Positions 47,834-57,790 of a DNA stretch of 64,000 nt are shown piece by piece. Every line of letters starts with the position of its first letter. Within the stretch, counting starts at the first letter, position 1. Source of the stretch: Sinorhizobium sp. RAC02 (GTDB lineage Bacteria > Pseudomonadota > Alphaproteobacteria > Rhizobiales > Rhizobiaceae); the NCBI RefSeq assembly GCF_001713395.1, contig NZ_CP016450.1, positions 1,674,001 through 1,738,000 on the forward strand, in the 5' to 3' direction. The notes beneath the pieces were generated by a model. It was not told the DNA's origin. It worked only from the letters and a program-made list of their open reading frames with translations, and did not search any database. The position numbers and the translations under genes were made by a program.

Positions 47834-48075
47834 GCCTGATCTCTCCTGTTCATCGACGTGTCAATGCGTCGTAGTGGCAGGAATGAGCCTTCTGAATATG
47901 AGGAAAGCAAGCGATGGGTGCTTTAGTACTTCCTTAACTCAAAGACATGGTTAACGCACGCCAGAACGGCACATACTTGCCACAAGCAAGCAGAGCCGCA
48001 CGCGTGCGGATATGGCACATGTCCCAATTTTAGCCGGTCTGGAATTTGCGAACCACATAGCCAGGTCGTGCCCAC
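47834..48075. other. Intergenic region upstream of RTX-2
   Basis: About 240 bases between RTX-2 and the terminator of RTX-3. It should contain the RTX-2 promoter on the minus strand; an AT-richer patch lies at 47925-47960, but no motif can be assigned with confidence. Confidence 0.35.
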
Positions 48076-48102
48076 AAAAAGGGGGGCAGCCGCCCCCCTT
48101 TT
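48076..48102 (-). terminator. Rho-independent terminator after RTX-3
   Basis: GGGGGGC (48081-48087) pairs with GCCCCCC (48092-48098) around a 4-nt loop. On the minus strand the stem is followed by a T5 tract (complement of 48076-48080). Twenty bases after the RTX-3 stop. Confidence 0.85.
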
Positions 48103-48121
48103 CACTATACAGTAATGCTGC

Positions 48122-49243
48122 TCAGAGGATGAAATCGGCCAATTTCAGCGCAAGGTTCGCGTCGATGGCGATCATGAAGTCGGACTTGCCGTCACCATTG
48201 ATATCGCCTTGAACGAAAGTGTCGCCATTCGAGTTGATGTAGCGCAGTTCGCCGGCCGTCTTGTGGAACGCCGCCGTTCCAATGAATTTGAAGGCCTGAT
48301 CGCCGCCGAGCGTGGCGTTGGCGTCGATCGCCTTAAGATCGATGCGGTCGCCATCCGCCTGCTTGAAGTCGAGGATTATGTCGCGACCAGTCGCAGCGAC
48401 CGTGGAGTCCGAAGCGGACTTGAAGACGAAGATGTCCGCACCGGCGCCGCCGGAGAGCTTGTCGCTGCCGGCCCCACCGTTCACGCTGTCGTTGCCGCTA
48501 TCGCCGTTCAGCGTGTCGTTGCCCGCACCGCCTTCGAGCACGTCATTGCCAAGGCGGCCAAAGAGCTGATCATTGTCGGCATCGCCCTTCAGTATGTCGT
48601 TGCCGTCGCCACCATAGAGTTTATCGGCGCCTGCTCCACCGGAAAGCTTGTCAACCCCGGCACCGCCTTCGAGCATGTCGTTGCCGCTTTCGCCCGTAAG
48701 CGAATCGGCCCCGTCACCGCCAAAGACCTTGTCATTGCCCGAGCCACCGGAAAGCACGTCGTTGCCGGCCTCTCCCTGCAGCAGGTCATTACCGGAGCCG
48801 CCGAGAACCTTGTCGTTGCCGGCGCCCGCATAAATCGTGTCGTCACCGCCTGCGGCGGCGAGAATGTCGGCAAACTTCGTCGCGTAGATCGTGTCATTGC
48901 CAGCAAAGATGTAGTTGAATGCTCCAACGGGATCAGCGGCGACGAAGAAGTCGAAAAGCTTGGATGCGGAGAGCGAAAGCCCGGTGAGCGCGAATACTTT
49001 CACCCCGCTGATGGAAAGATAGAACTTCTCAACTGTGCCGCCTGTGATATCGAGGACTGTAGAGCCCGCTTTCTTGTATGTGAAGCCGCGGCCCTGGAAG
49101 AGGGCATAGTTGTCGTCATCGGCGAAGAACCTTGCGCTCGTCGCGGATGTACTCGCAAAATCATAGTCACCAAGCAGCCTGATATCGATGTCGTTTACAT
49201 CGAGGCCCTTATTCCCCAAGGGCTGAATCTTCAAAATAGCCAT
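48122..49243 (-). CDS. RTX calcium-binding protein (RTX-3)
   Basis: A 373-residue protein, the most regular of the trio. The N-terminal domain (1-125; MAILKIQPLGNKGLDV, NYALFQGRGFTYK, FDFFVAADPVGAF, YIFAGNDTI) is paralogous to RTX-2. About fourteen GGxGxDxxx repeats (e.g. YGGDGNDILKGDADNDQLFG) span roughly 130-268, enough for a full calcium-stabilised parallel beta-roll. The C-terminal module has DINGDGKSD and ends LKLADFIL. GGGAGAG precedes the ATG, the same context as in RTX-2. Function unknown; adhesion or matrix association is a reasonable guess. Confidence 0.9.
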   Translation of the reverse strand: MAILKIQPLGNKGLDVNDIDIRLLGDYDFASTSATSARFFADDDNYALFQGRGFTYKKAGSTVLDITGGTVEKFYLSISGVKVFALTGLSLSASKLFDFFVAADPVGAFNYIFAGNDTIYATKFADILAAAGGDDTIYAGAGNDKVLGGSGNDLLQGEAGNDVLSGGSGNDKVFGGDGADSLTGESGNDMLEGGAGVDKLSGGAGADKLYGGDGNDILKGDADNDQLFGRLGNDVLEGGAGNDTLNGDSGNDSVNGGAGSDKLSGGAGADIFVFKSASDSTVAATGRDIILDFKQADGDRIDLKAIDANATLGGDQAFKFIGTAAFHKTAGELRYINSNGDTFVQGDINGDGKSDFMIAIDANLALKLADFIL

Positions 49244-49356
49244 GCGATCTCTCCCTTAATAGAGGCCAGCAACACTTGGCCCTGCTGTCAGGAATAAGAC
49301 AAGAAGCGGTGTTAAATAACAAGTAAATTCGCCCGTTGAAGCGCCGTTCGACCGGA

Positions 49357-49944
49357 TTATCTCGGGTCAACCAACTGCAGAATCAGTTGGTGTACATTGC
49401 CGCCGTCGTTCAGTTCGACCTGATCGAAATCGCGGCTGCGGGCGCGTTGGGCCTGCGAGAGTTCGCCGAGGCGGGCCTGGAGCTGGGGGCGGATTTTCTG
49501 GCAGTTCGGATCGTTCTCCACCGTCATGCCGACGCTCATCGCCTCGATCTGCTTCACCATGTCCTTGATGAAGTCGCCATGCACCTTTTCATGCGCGCTT
49601 ACACCGGAGATGAAAGTATCCCAGCGATCCTTCAGCGGCCCGGAAAGCTTCGATTTCAGCTTGGGCAGCGTGTAGGTGATGATGAGTTTCGGCTTGTTGA
49701 CCGTGATGGTGCAGGCATCGCCCTGGCGCTCGTATTTGCGCGTCCAGGTCAGCTTGAAACCGGTATGGGCGATGACGCGGGCGATACCGAGCTGCGGGCC
49801 GCGCGCGCCGATCGACTGATAGATTTCCAGGCCCGTCGCGCCCTGCACGGAATAGGGCACAACTCGCTCGACAGCCTGCCAATCCTGTGCCCCGGCACCT
49901 GTCGCAAGAAAGACGGCGGCGAGGAAGGAGACTGTCCGCATCAT
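49357..49944 (-). CDS. DUF922 putative zinc protease, exported
   Basis: About 195 residues with a signal peptide (MMRTVSFLAAVFLATGAGAQ) and the DUF922 metallopeptidase-like core: VYSVQGATGLEIYQSI-type strand region, then VSAHEKVHGDFIKDM with the HExxH zinc motif. Six bases separate its ATG from the ppx stop, and a GTG overlapping that stop is an alternative start. Location suggests co-expression with ppx, and beyond that with ppk. The substrate is unknown. Confidence 0.84.
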   Translation of the reverse strand: MMRTVSFLAAVFLATGAGAQDWQAVERVVPYSVQGATGLEIYQSIGARGPQLGIARVIAHTGFKLTWTRKYERQGDACTITVNKPKLIITYTLPKLKSKLSGPLKDRWDTFISGVSAHEKVHGDFIKDMVKQIEAMSVGMTVENDPNCQKIRPQLQARLGELSQAQRARSRDFDQVELNDGGNVHQLILQLVDPR

Positions 49945-49949
49945 CGGCC

Positions 49950-51470
49950 TCACTGGTAACGGAAGGCGAGTTTCTTGCCGGTCAGCTTGGCAAGCTGCTG
50001 GAGGCGCCCGTCGAGGCGTTCACCGGCAAGTTCGGAATAATCCGACGGCACGATCAGTTCGAGATCCGTCTCCGATCCGCTCGCCTTGCGGAAAACGAGA
50101 TGCGGCACGACGCCGGGCATCGAGGCGGAGAAGAGATAGAGGATACGCAGCAGGCCACCGACGAGCTTTGCGAGTTCGCGCAGGCGCGGTGTTGCAATGC
50201 CCGCCAGCGAACTGCTGACGGCGTCGTCATTGAGGCCCTCGAAGCGGTAGTAGTTGGTGAGCGCGATGAAGGCGCGGCCAGGATGGGTGATGCCGATAAA
50301 GGTGCCGTGCGCGATGAGGTTCAGCGCCTGCAGGCCCCGGTAATCCGGATGCGCGCGCCAGCTGATATCGGCCAGCAGGCAGGCAGCTTCACGGTAGCGG
50401 CGCTCCTCGTCGTTTTCGGTAATGCCGAACAGCGGCATCATGCGGCCGGTCCATTCGGCAAGCTCGCGGGCGTGCTCCGGCGAACGGGCGCGCAGGATGG
50501 CGAGTTCGCTGGCCGCGGCGAGCAGCGGGTCGCGCGCCTTTTCCCGGTCGGGCAGCAGGGAATAGAGATAGCCTTCGCGCACACCCTGCGCGGAGAAGAA
50601 GACCCGCGAGGGTTTCATGATGGCGATCGTCTCCTGCATGGCGACGGCGCCGAAGGGCAAGAGGTTGCGACGGCCCTTGGAGATCGCCGCATAGGCCGGA
50701 TCCTTCGGATCCTTGGCCGTGACGATATCGGTGAGGAAATCCATCGCGTCGGCGAAGCCGAGTTCGTAGCCCTGCATCATGTGCAGCGGATAGTTCTGCA
50801 CTTCCATGTGCAGCTTGCCGATGGAGCGCCAGGTGCCGCCGACGGCGTAGAAGGCGCGGCCGGTGCCGTTTTTCAGGAGGTTGGCGGTGCGCAGGTACTT
50901 GCGGGCGACGATGCGGGCCTGTGCGGCGGAACCACCGGAGGCTTCCGACAGGCGGATGCCGCCGAGCGGCAGGGTAATGCCCTTGCCGATCATGCCGCCG
51001 GCCACGTCGATCAGTTCGAGCGAGCCGCCGCCGAGGTCACCGACGATGCCGTCGGGATCATGAAAGCCGCTGACGATGCCGAGTGCGGAGAAATAGGCTT
51101 CCTCCTCGCCGGTCAGCACCCGGACCTTCTGGCCGAGGATCATTTCCGCCTGGTGGATGAAATCGGGACCGTTTTCCGCCTCGCGCGCAGCCGCCGTCGC
51201 GAGCGCGAACATGGTGGAGGCGCGGGCCTGTTTGGAAAGCGCCTTGAAACGGTGCAGCGATGCGAGCGCACGATCGACGCTCGCCTGGTCCATGCGGCCG
51301 GTTCTGGCGAGCCCCTTTCCGAGACCGCACATGACCTTCTCGTTGAACAGCATGGCCGGCGAACGGCTCATTCCCTCGTAGATGACGAGGCGAATCGAGT
51401 TCGAACCGATATCCACGACTGACACCGGGGCAATTCCAGGCAAACGCCCCTGGGCTTCAGATTCAACCAT
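49950..51470 (-). CDS. ppx: Exopolyphosphatase (Ppx/GppA family)
   Basis: Hydrolyses terminal phosphates of polyphosphate (or pppGpp). The 506 residues begin with the ASKHA phosphate-binding loop SVVDIGSNSIRLVIYEG; the second loop is GDLGGGSLELID and the catalytic region ALATAAAREAENG. The long C-terminal helical domain (from about 310) is HD-like and typical of alphaproteobacterial Ppx. It follows ppk by 12 bases on the same strand, making a ppk-ppx operon in which synthesis and degradation of polyphosphate are co-expressed. Confidence 0.95.
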   Translation of the reverse strand: MVESEAQGRLPGIAPVSVVDIGSNSIRLVIYEGMSRSPAMLFNEKVMCGLGKGLARTGRMDQASVDRALASLHRFKALSKQARASTMFALATAAAREAENGPDFIHQAEMILGQKVRVLTGEEEAYFSALGIVSGFHDPDGIVGDLGGGSLELIDVAGGMIGKGITLPLGGIRLSEASGGSAAQARIVARKYLRTANLLKNGTGRAFYAVGGTWRSIGKLHMEVQNYPLHMMQGYELGFADAMDFLTDIVTAKDPKDPAYAAISKGRRNLLPFGAVAMQETIAIMKPSRVFFSAQGVREGYLYSLLPDREKARDPLLAAASELAILRARSPEHARELAEWTGRMMPLFGITENDEERRYREAACLLADISWRAHPDYRGLQALNLIAHGTFIGITHPGRAFIALTNYYRFEGLNDDAVSSSLAGIATPRLRELAKLVGGLLRILYLFSASMPGVVPHLVFRKASGSETDLELIVPSDYSELAGERLDGRLQQLAKLTGKKLAFRYQ

Positions 51471-51482
51471 GCATATCCAGTT

Positions 51483-53696
51483 TTACTTCTTCCGGCGGCC
51501 TTGCCAGCCGGCGATCGCCTTCGGTGCGCTGGACTTCAGGGCTTCGCCCCGGCCGGACAGGCTGGGGTTGGTCATGAAGTAGTGCTGAGCGTTGAACGGC
51601 TCGGCACCGGGCTGCACTTCCATGCGCCGGGACGTTCCGTCCGCAAGAATCTCGTAGCTCTGCTGGTTATCGATGAGATTGCCCAACATGATCTGCGAGA
51701 GAACCTGCTCATGCACAGTCCGGTTGATCAGAGGCACAAGTGTCTCGACCCGCCGGTCCAGGTTTCGCGGCATCAGATCCGCGGAGCCTATATAGACCAG
51801 CGCCTTGTCGGATGGAAGCCCGTGGCCATTGCCGAAACAGAAGATGCGGGAGTGCTCGAGGAAGCGGCCGACGATCGACTTGACGTGGATATTGTCGGAC
51901 AGGCCCGGCACCTGCGGGCGCAGGCAGCAGATGCCGCGCACCACAAGATCGACCTCCACACCGGCCTGGCTGGCGCGGTAGAGCGCGTCGATGATGTCCG
52001 GATCGACGAGCGAGTTCATCTTCATCCAGATCGCGCCCGGCGCGCCGTTCTTGGCATGCGCGATCTCCTCCTCGATGTGGCGGATGATTCGCGGGCGCAT
52101 CGTGTAGGGCGAGAAGGCGAGCTTCATGCCGGCTTCCGGTTCGCCATAGCCGGTAATGAAGTTGAAGATGTTCGCCATGTCGCTGGCGATCGTCGGGTTG
52201 CAGGTGAAGAAGGACAGGTCGGTGTAGATCTTCGCGGTGATCGGGTGGTAGTTGCCGGTGCCGAGGTGGCAATAGGTGCGAAGCCTGCCCTCCTCGCGAC
52301 GTACCACCATCGACATCTTGGCGTGGGTCTTCAATTCGATGAAGCCGAAGACGACCTGCACGCCGGCACGTTCCAGGTCGCGCGCCCAGCGGATGTTGGC
52401 CTCTTCGTCAAAGCGGGCCTTGAGTTCGACCAGCGCCGTCACCGACTTGCCGGCCTCGGCCGCGTCGATCAGCGCACGCACGATCGGGCTGTCGTTCGAG
52501 GTGCGGTAGAGCGTCTGCTTTATCGCCAGAACGTCAGGATCGCGCGCAGCCTGGAGAAGAAACTGGACCACCACGTCGAAGCTTTCGTACGGATGGTGGA
52601 CGACCATGTCCTTTTCGCGGATGGCGGCGAAGCAGTCGCCGGCGTGCTCGCGAACGCGTTCGGGAAATCGCGCATTGTACGGCTCGAACCGCAGGTCGTC
52701 GCGGGGCGCCTTTGTAATCTCGGAGAGCATGTTGAGCGCGAGCAAGCCCGGCAGAATGGCGACGCGGTTATCCGGTACGCCCAGTTCGCCGACGACGAAG
52801 CGGCGGAGCGATTCCGGCATTTCCGAATCGGTCTCGATGCGGATCACCGAGCCACGGCGGCGGCGCTTCAGCGCGGTCTCGAAGAAGCGAACCAGATCTT
52901 CGGCCTCTTCCTCCACTTCGATATCGCTGTCTCGGATGATGCGGAACGTACCGGAGCCGCGCACGATATAGCCCGGGAAAAGCTTGCCGATGAACAGGCC
53001 GACCGCGTCTTCCAGCGTGATGTAGCGGATCGTGCCATCGGCATCCGGCAGACGGATGAAACGGTCGAGCGCCACCGGCAGGCGGAGCAGTGCCGTCATC
53101 GGCTCCTTGCCCAGCGTGCTGTCGAGCTGGAGGCCGATCGAGAAGCCGAGGTTCGGGATGAACGGGAACGGATGCGCCGGGTCGATGGAAAGCGGCGTCA
53201 GCACCGGGAAGATCGACTGGGTGAATTCCTGCTGCAGCCAGACCTTGTCATTGCTCGACAGGGCCGAGGGGCGGATGATGACGATGTCTTCCTTGGCGAG
53301 ATATTGCTGGAGCACGGCAAGCGAGGCCTGCTGCTCCATCTGGAGATTGTCGATCTCTTTCAGAATGTCGTTGAGCTGCTCGGCAGACGTCTTGCCGTCC
53401 GGGCTGCGGATACCGACGCCCTGGCGCACCTGGCCTTCGAGGCCGGCGACGCGCACCATGAAGAACTCGTCTAGGTTCGCCGCCGAAATCGACAGGAAGC
53501 GCACGCGCTCAAGCAGCGGGTGGGCGGTGTTCAGCGTCTCTTCCAACACGCGACGATTGAACTGGAGCCAGGAAAATTCGCGATTGATGAAACGTTCCGG
53601 GCTCGCCATCAGAGCTTCGACATTGACCGTCGCCCCCTCGGGCAGCGCGGTCTCGACTGGTTTTTCCTGAGAAAGGTCCGAAGTCGCTGTATCCAT
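51483..53696 (-). CDS. ppk: Polyphosphate kinase 1
   Basis: Polymerises the gamma-phosphate of ATP to polyphosphate. The 737 residues start [20 protein letters not shown]. The N and H domains carry [18 protein letters not shown], and the catalytic core shows VVHHPYESF, the phospho-histidine region [12 protein letters not shown] and the second histidine in [12 protein letters not shown]. The ATG at 53696 is preferred to a longer reading that crosses the regulatory region. A Pho box lies about 105 bases upstream on the coding strand, suggesting PhoB control. Confidence 0.96.
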   Translation of the reverse strand: MDTATSDLSQEKPVETALPEGATVNVEALMASPERFINREFSWLQFNRRVLEETLNTAHPLLERVRFLSISAANLDEFFMVRVAGLEGQVRQGVGIRSPDGKTSAEQLNDILKEIDNLQMEQQASLAVLQQYLAKEDIVIIRPSALSSNDKVWLQQEFTQSIFPVLTPLSIDPAHPFPFIPNLGFSIGLQLDSTLGKEPMTALLRLPVALDRFIRLPDADGTIRYITLEDAVGLFIGKLFPGYIVRGSGTFRIIRDSDIEVEEEAEDLVRFFETALKRRRRGSVIRIETDSEMPESLRRFVVGELGVPDNRVAILPGLLALNMLSEITKAPRDDLRFEPYNARFPERVREHAGDCFAAIREKDMVVHHPYESFDVVVQFLLQAARDPDVLAIKQTLYRTSNDSPIVRALIDAAEAGKSVTALVELKARFDEEANIRWARDLERAGVQVVFGFIELKTHAKMSMVVRREEGRLRTYCHLGTGNYHPITAKIYTDLSFFTCNPTIASDMANIFNFITGYGEPEAGMKLAFSPYTMRPRIIRHIEEEIAHAKNGAPGAIWMKMNSLVDPDIIDALYRASQAGVEVDLVVRGICCLRPQVPGLSDNIHVKSIVGRFLEHSRIFCFGNGHGLPSDKALVYIGSADLMPRNLDRRVETLVPLINRTVHEQVLSQIMLGNLIDNQQSYEILADGTSRRMEVQPGAEPFNAQHYFMTNPSLSGRGEALKSSAPKAIAGWQGRRKK

Positions 53697-53799
53697 TGGA
53701 TAGTCCGCCCCACTTTGTCGCCGGATCGGCCGCATGCCTGACGCTGGCCCGAACGGAAAACCGATTTTCACTTTTCCTCGAAGCGCTTAGCCTAGTTTG

Positions 53800-53817
53800 A
53801 CGACAGAACTGTGACAG
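53800..53817 (-). promoter_or_regulatory. Putative Pho box upstream of ppk
   Basis: Read on the minus strand: CTGTCAC AGTT CTGTCGT, two CTGTCAT-like repeats at an exact 11-bp period, 12 of 14 repeat positions matching. It lies between hdaA and ppk, about 105 bases before the ppk ATG. Confidence 0.7.
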
Positions 53818-53835
53818 TCAATCCTTGCCGCAAAA

Positions 53836-54531
53836 CTAGCTGGCGGAATCGTCCCCGCCGACCATTTCGCCAAGCACCTCCTGCGCCAGCGCCCGCGTGA
53901 TGCGGCTGCCACGGGCGAGCGCCAGACGGTCGAGACGCTCGACAAGCGTCTGCGCCGCTTCCAGCGAACGCTCCATGCGCGCCACGATATAGGCGACCAG
54001 CCGATCATCCACGAAAAGCTGGCGATCGGCGAAGAGCTTAACGATGACCTGTGACAGCAGTTCGTCGTCCGGTTCGCCAATCTCGACCACGGTTGCGGCC
54101 TTGAGACGAGAGCGCAGGTCCGGCAGGTCGACCGGCCAGGACATCGGCCAGAGCCGGCTGGTGATGAGCAACGTATGGCCGTTCTGGCGGACATTGTTGA
54201 TGATGTGGAAGAGCGTGCGGTCGTCGAAACCGTTGCGGTCCGCGTCCTCGATGAGCACGGGACCGTGTTCGGCGGCCTCTTCCGCGCCCTGCCCCGCCTT
54301 CGCCTCGATGGTCTCGGCAGCAGCCTTCTCACGCCAGATGGCCGCGAGGTGCGACTTTCCCGAACCGACCGGCCCCGCGATAATGACCACGGGCGACGGC
54401 CAATGCGGCCAGGCGTCGATCATCGCGACCGCGGCATTGACAGGTTCCGCGAGCAAAAGGTCGTCGCGTCCCGTCGCGGGGTCGTGCCCGAAGGCCAGCG
54501 GCAGCTGTTCGGCGGTCTTGCGCGATGTCAT
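53836..54531 (-). CDS. hdaA: DnaA-inactivating protein HdaA
   Basis: A 231-residue DnaA-like AAA+ protein without a DNA-binding domain. Near the N terminus EQLPLAFGH contains a sliding-clamp-binding motif (QLPLAF), then Walker A GPVGSGKSH, a Walker B-like VLIEDADR, and TLLITSRLWPMSW. With the loaded clamp it stimulates ATP hydrolysis by DnaA and so limits re-initiation. It sits between the PerM-like permease and ppk, as in other rhizobia. Confidence 0.92.
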   Translation of the reverse strand: MTSRKTAEQLPLAFGHDPATGRDDLLLAEPVNAAVAMIDAWPHWPSPVVIIAGPVGSGKSHLAAIWREKAAAETIEAKAGQGAEEAAEHGPVLIEDADRNGFDDRTLFHIINNVRQNGHTLLITSRLWPMSWPVDLPDLRSRLKAATVVEIGEPDDELLSQVIVKLFADRQLFVDDRLVAYIVARMERSLEAAQTLVERLDRLALARGSRITRALAQEVLGEMVGGDDSAS

Positions 54532-54614
54532 GTTTTTACTCAGGTACTATCTCGTTGTTTAACGCAATTCCGAACGGAAAACCGCGCACGTTCTTCCTGG
54601 AATTGCACCGCCGT

Positions 54615-55736
54615 CTATTCGTCGTTCGGCGTGCTCTCTTCGAGCAGAACGGGCTTGCTCGCCCCGTAATACAGGTCGCTATCAAGATACCGCTTGATGC
54701 CGAAGCGGGCAAGGACGCCAACCGCTGCGGCTGCCGGTACGGCAATCATCAGACCAACAAAGCCGAACAGCGCACCGAAGGCGACCAGCGCGAACATCAG
54801 CCAGACCGGGTGCAGGCCGACGCGCGAGCCGACAAGCTTCGGCTGCAGAATGTTGCCCTCGACGAACTGGCCGGCGAAGAAGATGGCGGCGATGAGCACG
54901 ACCATCCAGTATTCCGGCCAGAACTGCACGATCGCCACGCCGACGGCGAGCACGAGGCCGACCAGCGAGCCGACATAGGGAATGAAGCTGATAAGTCCGG
55001 CGAAAAGGCCGATCAGCAGGCCAAAATTCAGGCCGGCAAAAGACAGCCCGATACCGTAGAACAGGCCGAGGATGATGCAGATCGAGCCCTGCCCGCGCAC
55101 GAAGCCGGCAATCGCCGCATCCATTTCCGCGGCGATCTGACGGACATTGGCGACGTGATCGCGCGGCACCCAGCTGTCCACCTTGGCGATCATGCGGTCC
55201 CAGTCGAGCAGCAGATAGAAGGCGACGACCGGCGTGATGACGAACAGCGAGACGATGTTGACCAGCGCCATGCCGGAGTTCCAGACCTGCTTGAACACCG
55301 TGCCGAGGAAGCCCGCCCCCTCGGCAAGAATGGTCGAGAAACTCTGCTTGATCGTGCCCATCTGGCTGCTGATCCAGGTCGGCAGCAGGTTCGGGTTGAA
55401 GTTTGCCACCAGCTCCTGGAGCTGCGTGACGTAGCCCGGCAGCTTTTGCAGGAAATCTGCGGCCTGGGTGGCTAGCAGCGGAATGACGATCATCAGCGAG
55501 AGCGCAAAGAGGATGACGAAGGCGATCAGGATCACCACCGTCGCCATCATGCGGCTCAAGCCCCAGCGCTCCAGACGGTCGGCCACCGGATCGAGGAAAT
55601 AGGCCAGCGCCATGCCGGCGATGAAGGGCAGCAGGATATCGCTGAACACCATGAGGAAGAGCACGAAGAAGACGAGCGCGATGAGCCAGAAGACCACCTG
55701 CCGCTTCAATCCCGCGCCGCTGATATGGGCTGCCAT
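54615..55736 (-). CDS. AI-2E (PerM) family permease
   Basis: A 373-residue membrane protein of the AI-2 exporter/PerM superfamily: segments near 12-58 (VFWLIALVFFVLFLMVFSDI, LPFIAGMALAYFLDPVAD), a long soluble stretch (95-150), then the conserved SFIPYVGSLVGLVLAVGVAI and QFVEGNILQPKLVGSRVGLH. Proposed roles include signal export or ion exchange; none is established for this member. The ATG at 55736 is used; a longer reading is arginine/serine-rich. The hdaA gene follows by 83 bases. Confidence 0.88.
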   Translation of the reverse strand: MAAHISGAGLKRQVVFWLIALVFFVLFLMVFSDILLPFIAGMALAYFLDPVADRLERWGLSRMMATVVILIAFVILFALSLMIVIPLLATQAADFLQKLPGYVTQLQELVANFNPNLLPTWISSQMGTIKQSFSTILAEGAGFLGTVFKQVWNSGMALVNIVSLFVITPVVAFYLLLDWDRMIAKVDSWVPRDHVANVRQIAAEMDAAIAGFVRGQGSICIILGLFYGIGLSFAGLNFGLLIGLFAGLISFIPYVGSLVGLVLAVGVAIVQFWPEYWMVVLIAAIFFAGQFVEGNILQPKLVGSRVGLHPVWLMFALVAFGALFGFVGLMIAVPAAAAVGVLARFGIKRYLDSDLYYGASKPVLLEESTPNDE

Positions 55737-56051
55737 CGTGCTCTTTCCCGTGTTCTGACCCGAAGAAGGGCCGCCGCCGTTACCCGATGGAGATAGGATG
55801 CGTGGCAGAGAGAGGTCAAGGCTCGACGGGCCCATGCGCAGGCATCACGGGTAAATCGGTGAAAAAACCCCGGCTTTTCCGGCATTCGTCTTGCACTTGC
55901 CGCCCCGGCATGCCAATCGGGCGCGATCAGCGTAGAGCATATGGGCTCACATTCGTTCGCTCATCTGCTCTGCCTATTTGTTTTGCCGCATTTGTGCGAC
56001 GGCAGGGGAACCCACCTGCCTGCAAGATGCTCTAACGCCGGAGACGAGAGC
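55737..56051. other. Divergent intergenic region, perM-purM
   Basis: A 315-base region holding the divergent promoters. Its right third carries an inverted-repeat element (55933-56034). No riboswitch family is recognised, and no PurR-type operator can be pointed to. Confidence 0.4.
55933..56034. repeat. 102-bp element with TAGAGCAT/ATGCTCTA ends and internal hairpins
   Basis: TAGAGCAT (55933-55940) and ATGCTCTA (56027-56034) are exact inverted repeats. Inside, GGCAGG (56001-56006) pairs with CCTGCC (56015-56020), while CGGC (56000-56003) can instead pair with GCCG (55985-55988). TAGAGCAT ends recur in dispersed palindromic elements of rhizobia (from memory). The element ends 17 bases before purM, so it would also be part of the mRNA leader. 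Confidence 0.5.
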
Positions 56052-57125
56052 ATGAGCCAGTCGGAAAAGAACGGCCTGACCTACAGCGATGCGGGCGTCG
56101 ACATCGACGCGGGCAACCTGATGGTGGAAAAGATCAAGCCGGCCGTGCGCTCGACGCGCCGTCCGGGTGCGGATGGCGAGATCGGCGGCTTCGGCGGCCT
56201 CTTCGACCTCAAGGCTGCAGGCTTCACCGATCCGGTGCTGGTCGCCGCCAATGACGGCGTCGGCACCAAGCTCAAGATTGCCATCGACGCCAACCGCCAC
56301 GACACGGTCGGCATCGACCTCGTCGCCATGTGCGTCAACGATCTCGTGGTGCAGGGCGCAGAGCCGCTCTTCTTCCTCGACTATTTCGCAACCGGCAAGC
56401 TCGATCCGGATCAGGGTGCGGCCATCGTCGAAGGCATTGCCGAAGGCTGCCGCCAAGCCGGCTGCGCACTGATCGGCGGCGAGACCGCCGAAATGCCCGG
56501 CATGTATTCGCATGGCGATTATGACCTCGCGGGCTTTGCCGTCGGTGCCGCCGAGCGCGGCAAGCTGTTGCCGGCCGGTGACCTTGCGGAAGGCGACATC
56601 ATTCTCGGCCTCTCCTCCTCCGGCGTGCATTCCAACGGCTATTCGCTGGTGCGCAAGATCGTTTCGCTTTCCGGCCTCGCCTGGGATGCCGAAGCACCGT
56701 TCGATGCTGAAAAGAGCCTCGGCGAAGCGCTGCTGACGCCGACGAAAATTTACGTGAAGCCGCTGCTCAAGGCGATCCGCGAGACGGGTTCGATCAAGGC
56801 ACTCGCGCACATTACCGGCGGCGGTTTCCCGGAAAACATTCCGCGCGTGCTGCCAAAACATCTCGCCGCCGAAATCGACCTCGATGCCGTCAAGGCGCCG
56901 GCCGTGTTCTCCTGGCTCGCCCACACCGGCGGCGTGGAAGCCAAGGAAATGCTGCGCACCTTCAACTGCGGCGTCGGCATGATCGCGGTCGTACCGGCCG
57001 ACAAGGCCGACGCGGTTATTGCGGTTCTGTCGCGTGAAGGCGAGACCGCCTTCCGCCTCGGCCGCATGGTCGCCCGCGACGAAGGCGCCGCCGGCACGAT
57101 CTACAAGGGTACGCTCGCCCTATGA
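56052..57125 (+). CDS. purM: Phosphoribosylformylglycinamidine cyclo-ligase
   Basis: AIR synthetase, fifth step of purine synthesis. The 357 residues contain [14 protein letters not shown], the central catalytic and ATP-binding region with [14 protein letters not shown], and [16 protein letters not shown]; the C-terminal half carries [27 protein letters not shown] precedes the ATG at 56052; a longer in-frame reading into the repeat element is rejected. It overlaps purN by four bases (ATGA). Confidence 0.97.
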   Translation: MSQSEKNGLTYSDAGVDIDAGNLMVEKIKPAVRSTRRPGADGEIGGFGGLFDLKAAGFTDPVLVAANDGVGTKLKIAIDANRHDTVGIDLVAMCVNDLVVQGAEPLFFLDYFATGKLDPDQGAAIVEGIAEGCRQAGCALIGGETAEMPGMYSHGDYDLAGFAVGAAERGKLLPAGDLAEGDIILGLSSSGVHSNGYSLVRKIVSLSGLAWDAEAPFDAEKSLGEALLTPTKIYVKPLLKAIRETGSIKALAHITGGGFPENIPRVLPKHLAAEIDLDAVKAPAVFSWLAHTGGVEAKEMLRTFNCGVGMIAVVPADKADAVIAVLSREGETAFRLGRMVARDEGAAGTIYKGTLAL

Positions 57126-57790
57126 GCCAATCTGGGCGCAAGCGCGTCGTCGCCTTCATCTCCGGCGGCGGCTCCAACATGCTGGCACTGGCGAAGGCCT
57201 GCGAAGCACCGGATTTCCCGGCAGAAATCGTCGCGGTCTTCTCCGACAAGGCGGATGCCGGCGGGCTTGCCAAGGCCGAAGCGCTCGGCATTCCGACCCG
57301 CAGCTTCCTGCGCAAGGATTTTGCCGACAAGGACGCGCACGAGGCCGCAATCCTCGACGCGCTCGATGCGCTTGCCCCCGACCTTCTCTGCCTTGCCGGC
57401 TACATGCGCCTGCTCTCCGGCACCTTCATCAACCGCTATGAAGGCCGCATCCTCAACATCCACCCTTCCCTGCTGCCGCTCTTCCCCGGCCTGCACACGC
57501 ACCAGCGCGCCATCGACGCCGGCATGCGCATTGCCGGCTGCACGGTGCATTTCGTGACCGAGGGCATGGATGAGGGTCCGGTCGTGGTGCAGGCCGCGGT
57601 GCCCGTCGTGCCGGGCGATACCAGCGACACGCTGGCGGCACGGGTGCTGACGGTCGAGCATAGGAGTTATCCGCTGGCGCTGCGGCTTGTCGCGGAAGGC
57701 AAGGTGCGGATGGAGGGTGGCAAGACCATTTCCGCCGGCGACCTGCCACAGCTGGACGGCGCACACCTGATTTCGCCTGCCGCGATCTAA
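57122..57790 (+). CDS. purN: Phosphoribosylglycinamide formyltransferase
   Basis: Formyl-tetrahydrofolate-dependent GAR transformylase of purine synthesis. The 222 residues show the N-terminal [12 protein letters not shown], the catalytic [16 protein letters not shown] (Asn and His), and the catalytic Asp in [14 protein letters not shown]. Coupled to purM. A hairpin ATGCCGGC/GCCGGCAT (57810-57830) follows the stop without a clear T tract. Confidence 0.97.
   Translation: MSQSGRKRVVAFISGGGSNMLALAKACEAPDFPAEIVAVFSDKADAGGLAKAEALGIPTRSFLRKDFADKDAHEAAILDALDALAPDLLCLAGYMRLLSGTFINRYEGRILNIHPSLLPLFPGLHTHQRAIDAGMRIAGCTVHFVTEGMDEGPVVVQAAVPVVPGDTSDTLAARVLTVEHRSYPLALRLVAEGKVRMEGGKTISAGDLPQLDGAHLISPAAI

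Noticed and set aside
48400..48900. Periodic 27-bp repeats that look array-like
   Set aside because: The period equals nine codons and the units translate to GGxGxDxxx; this is the RTX coding repeat of RTX-3, not a CRISPR or minisatellite.
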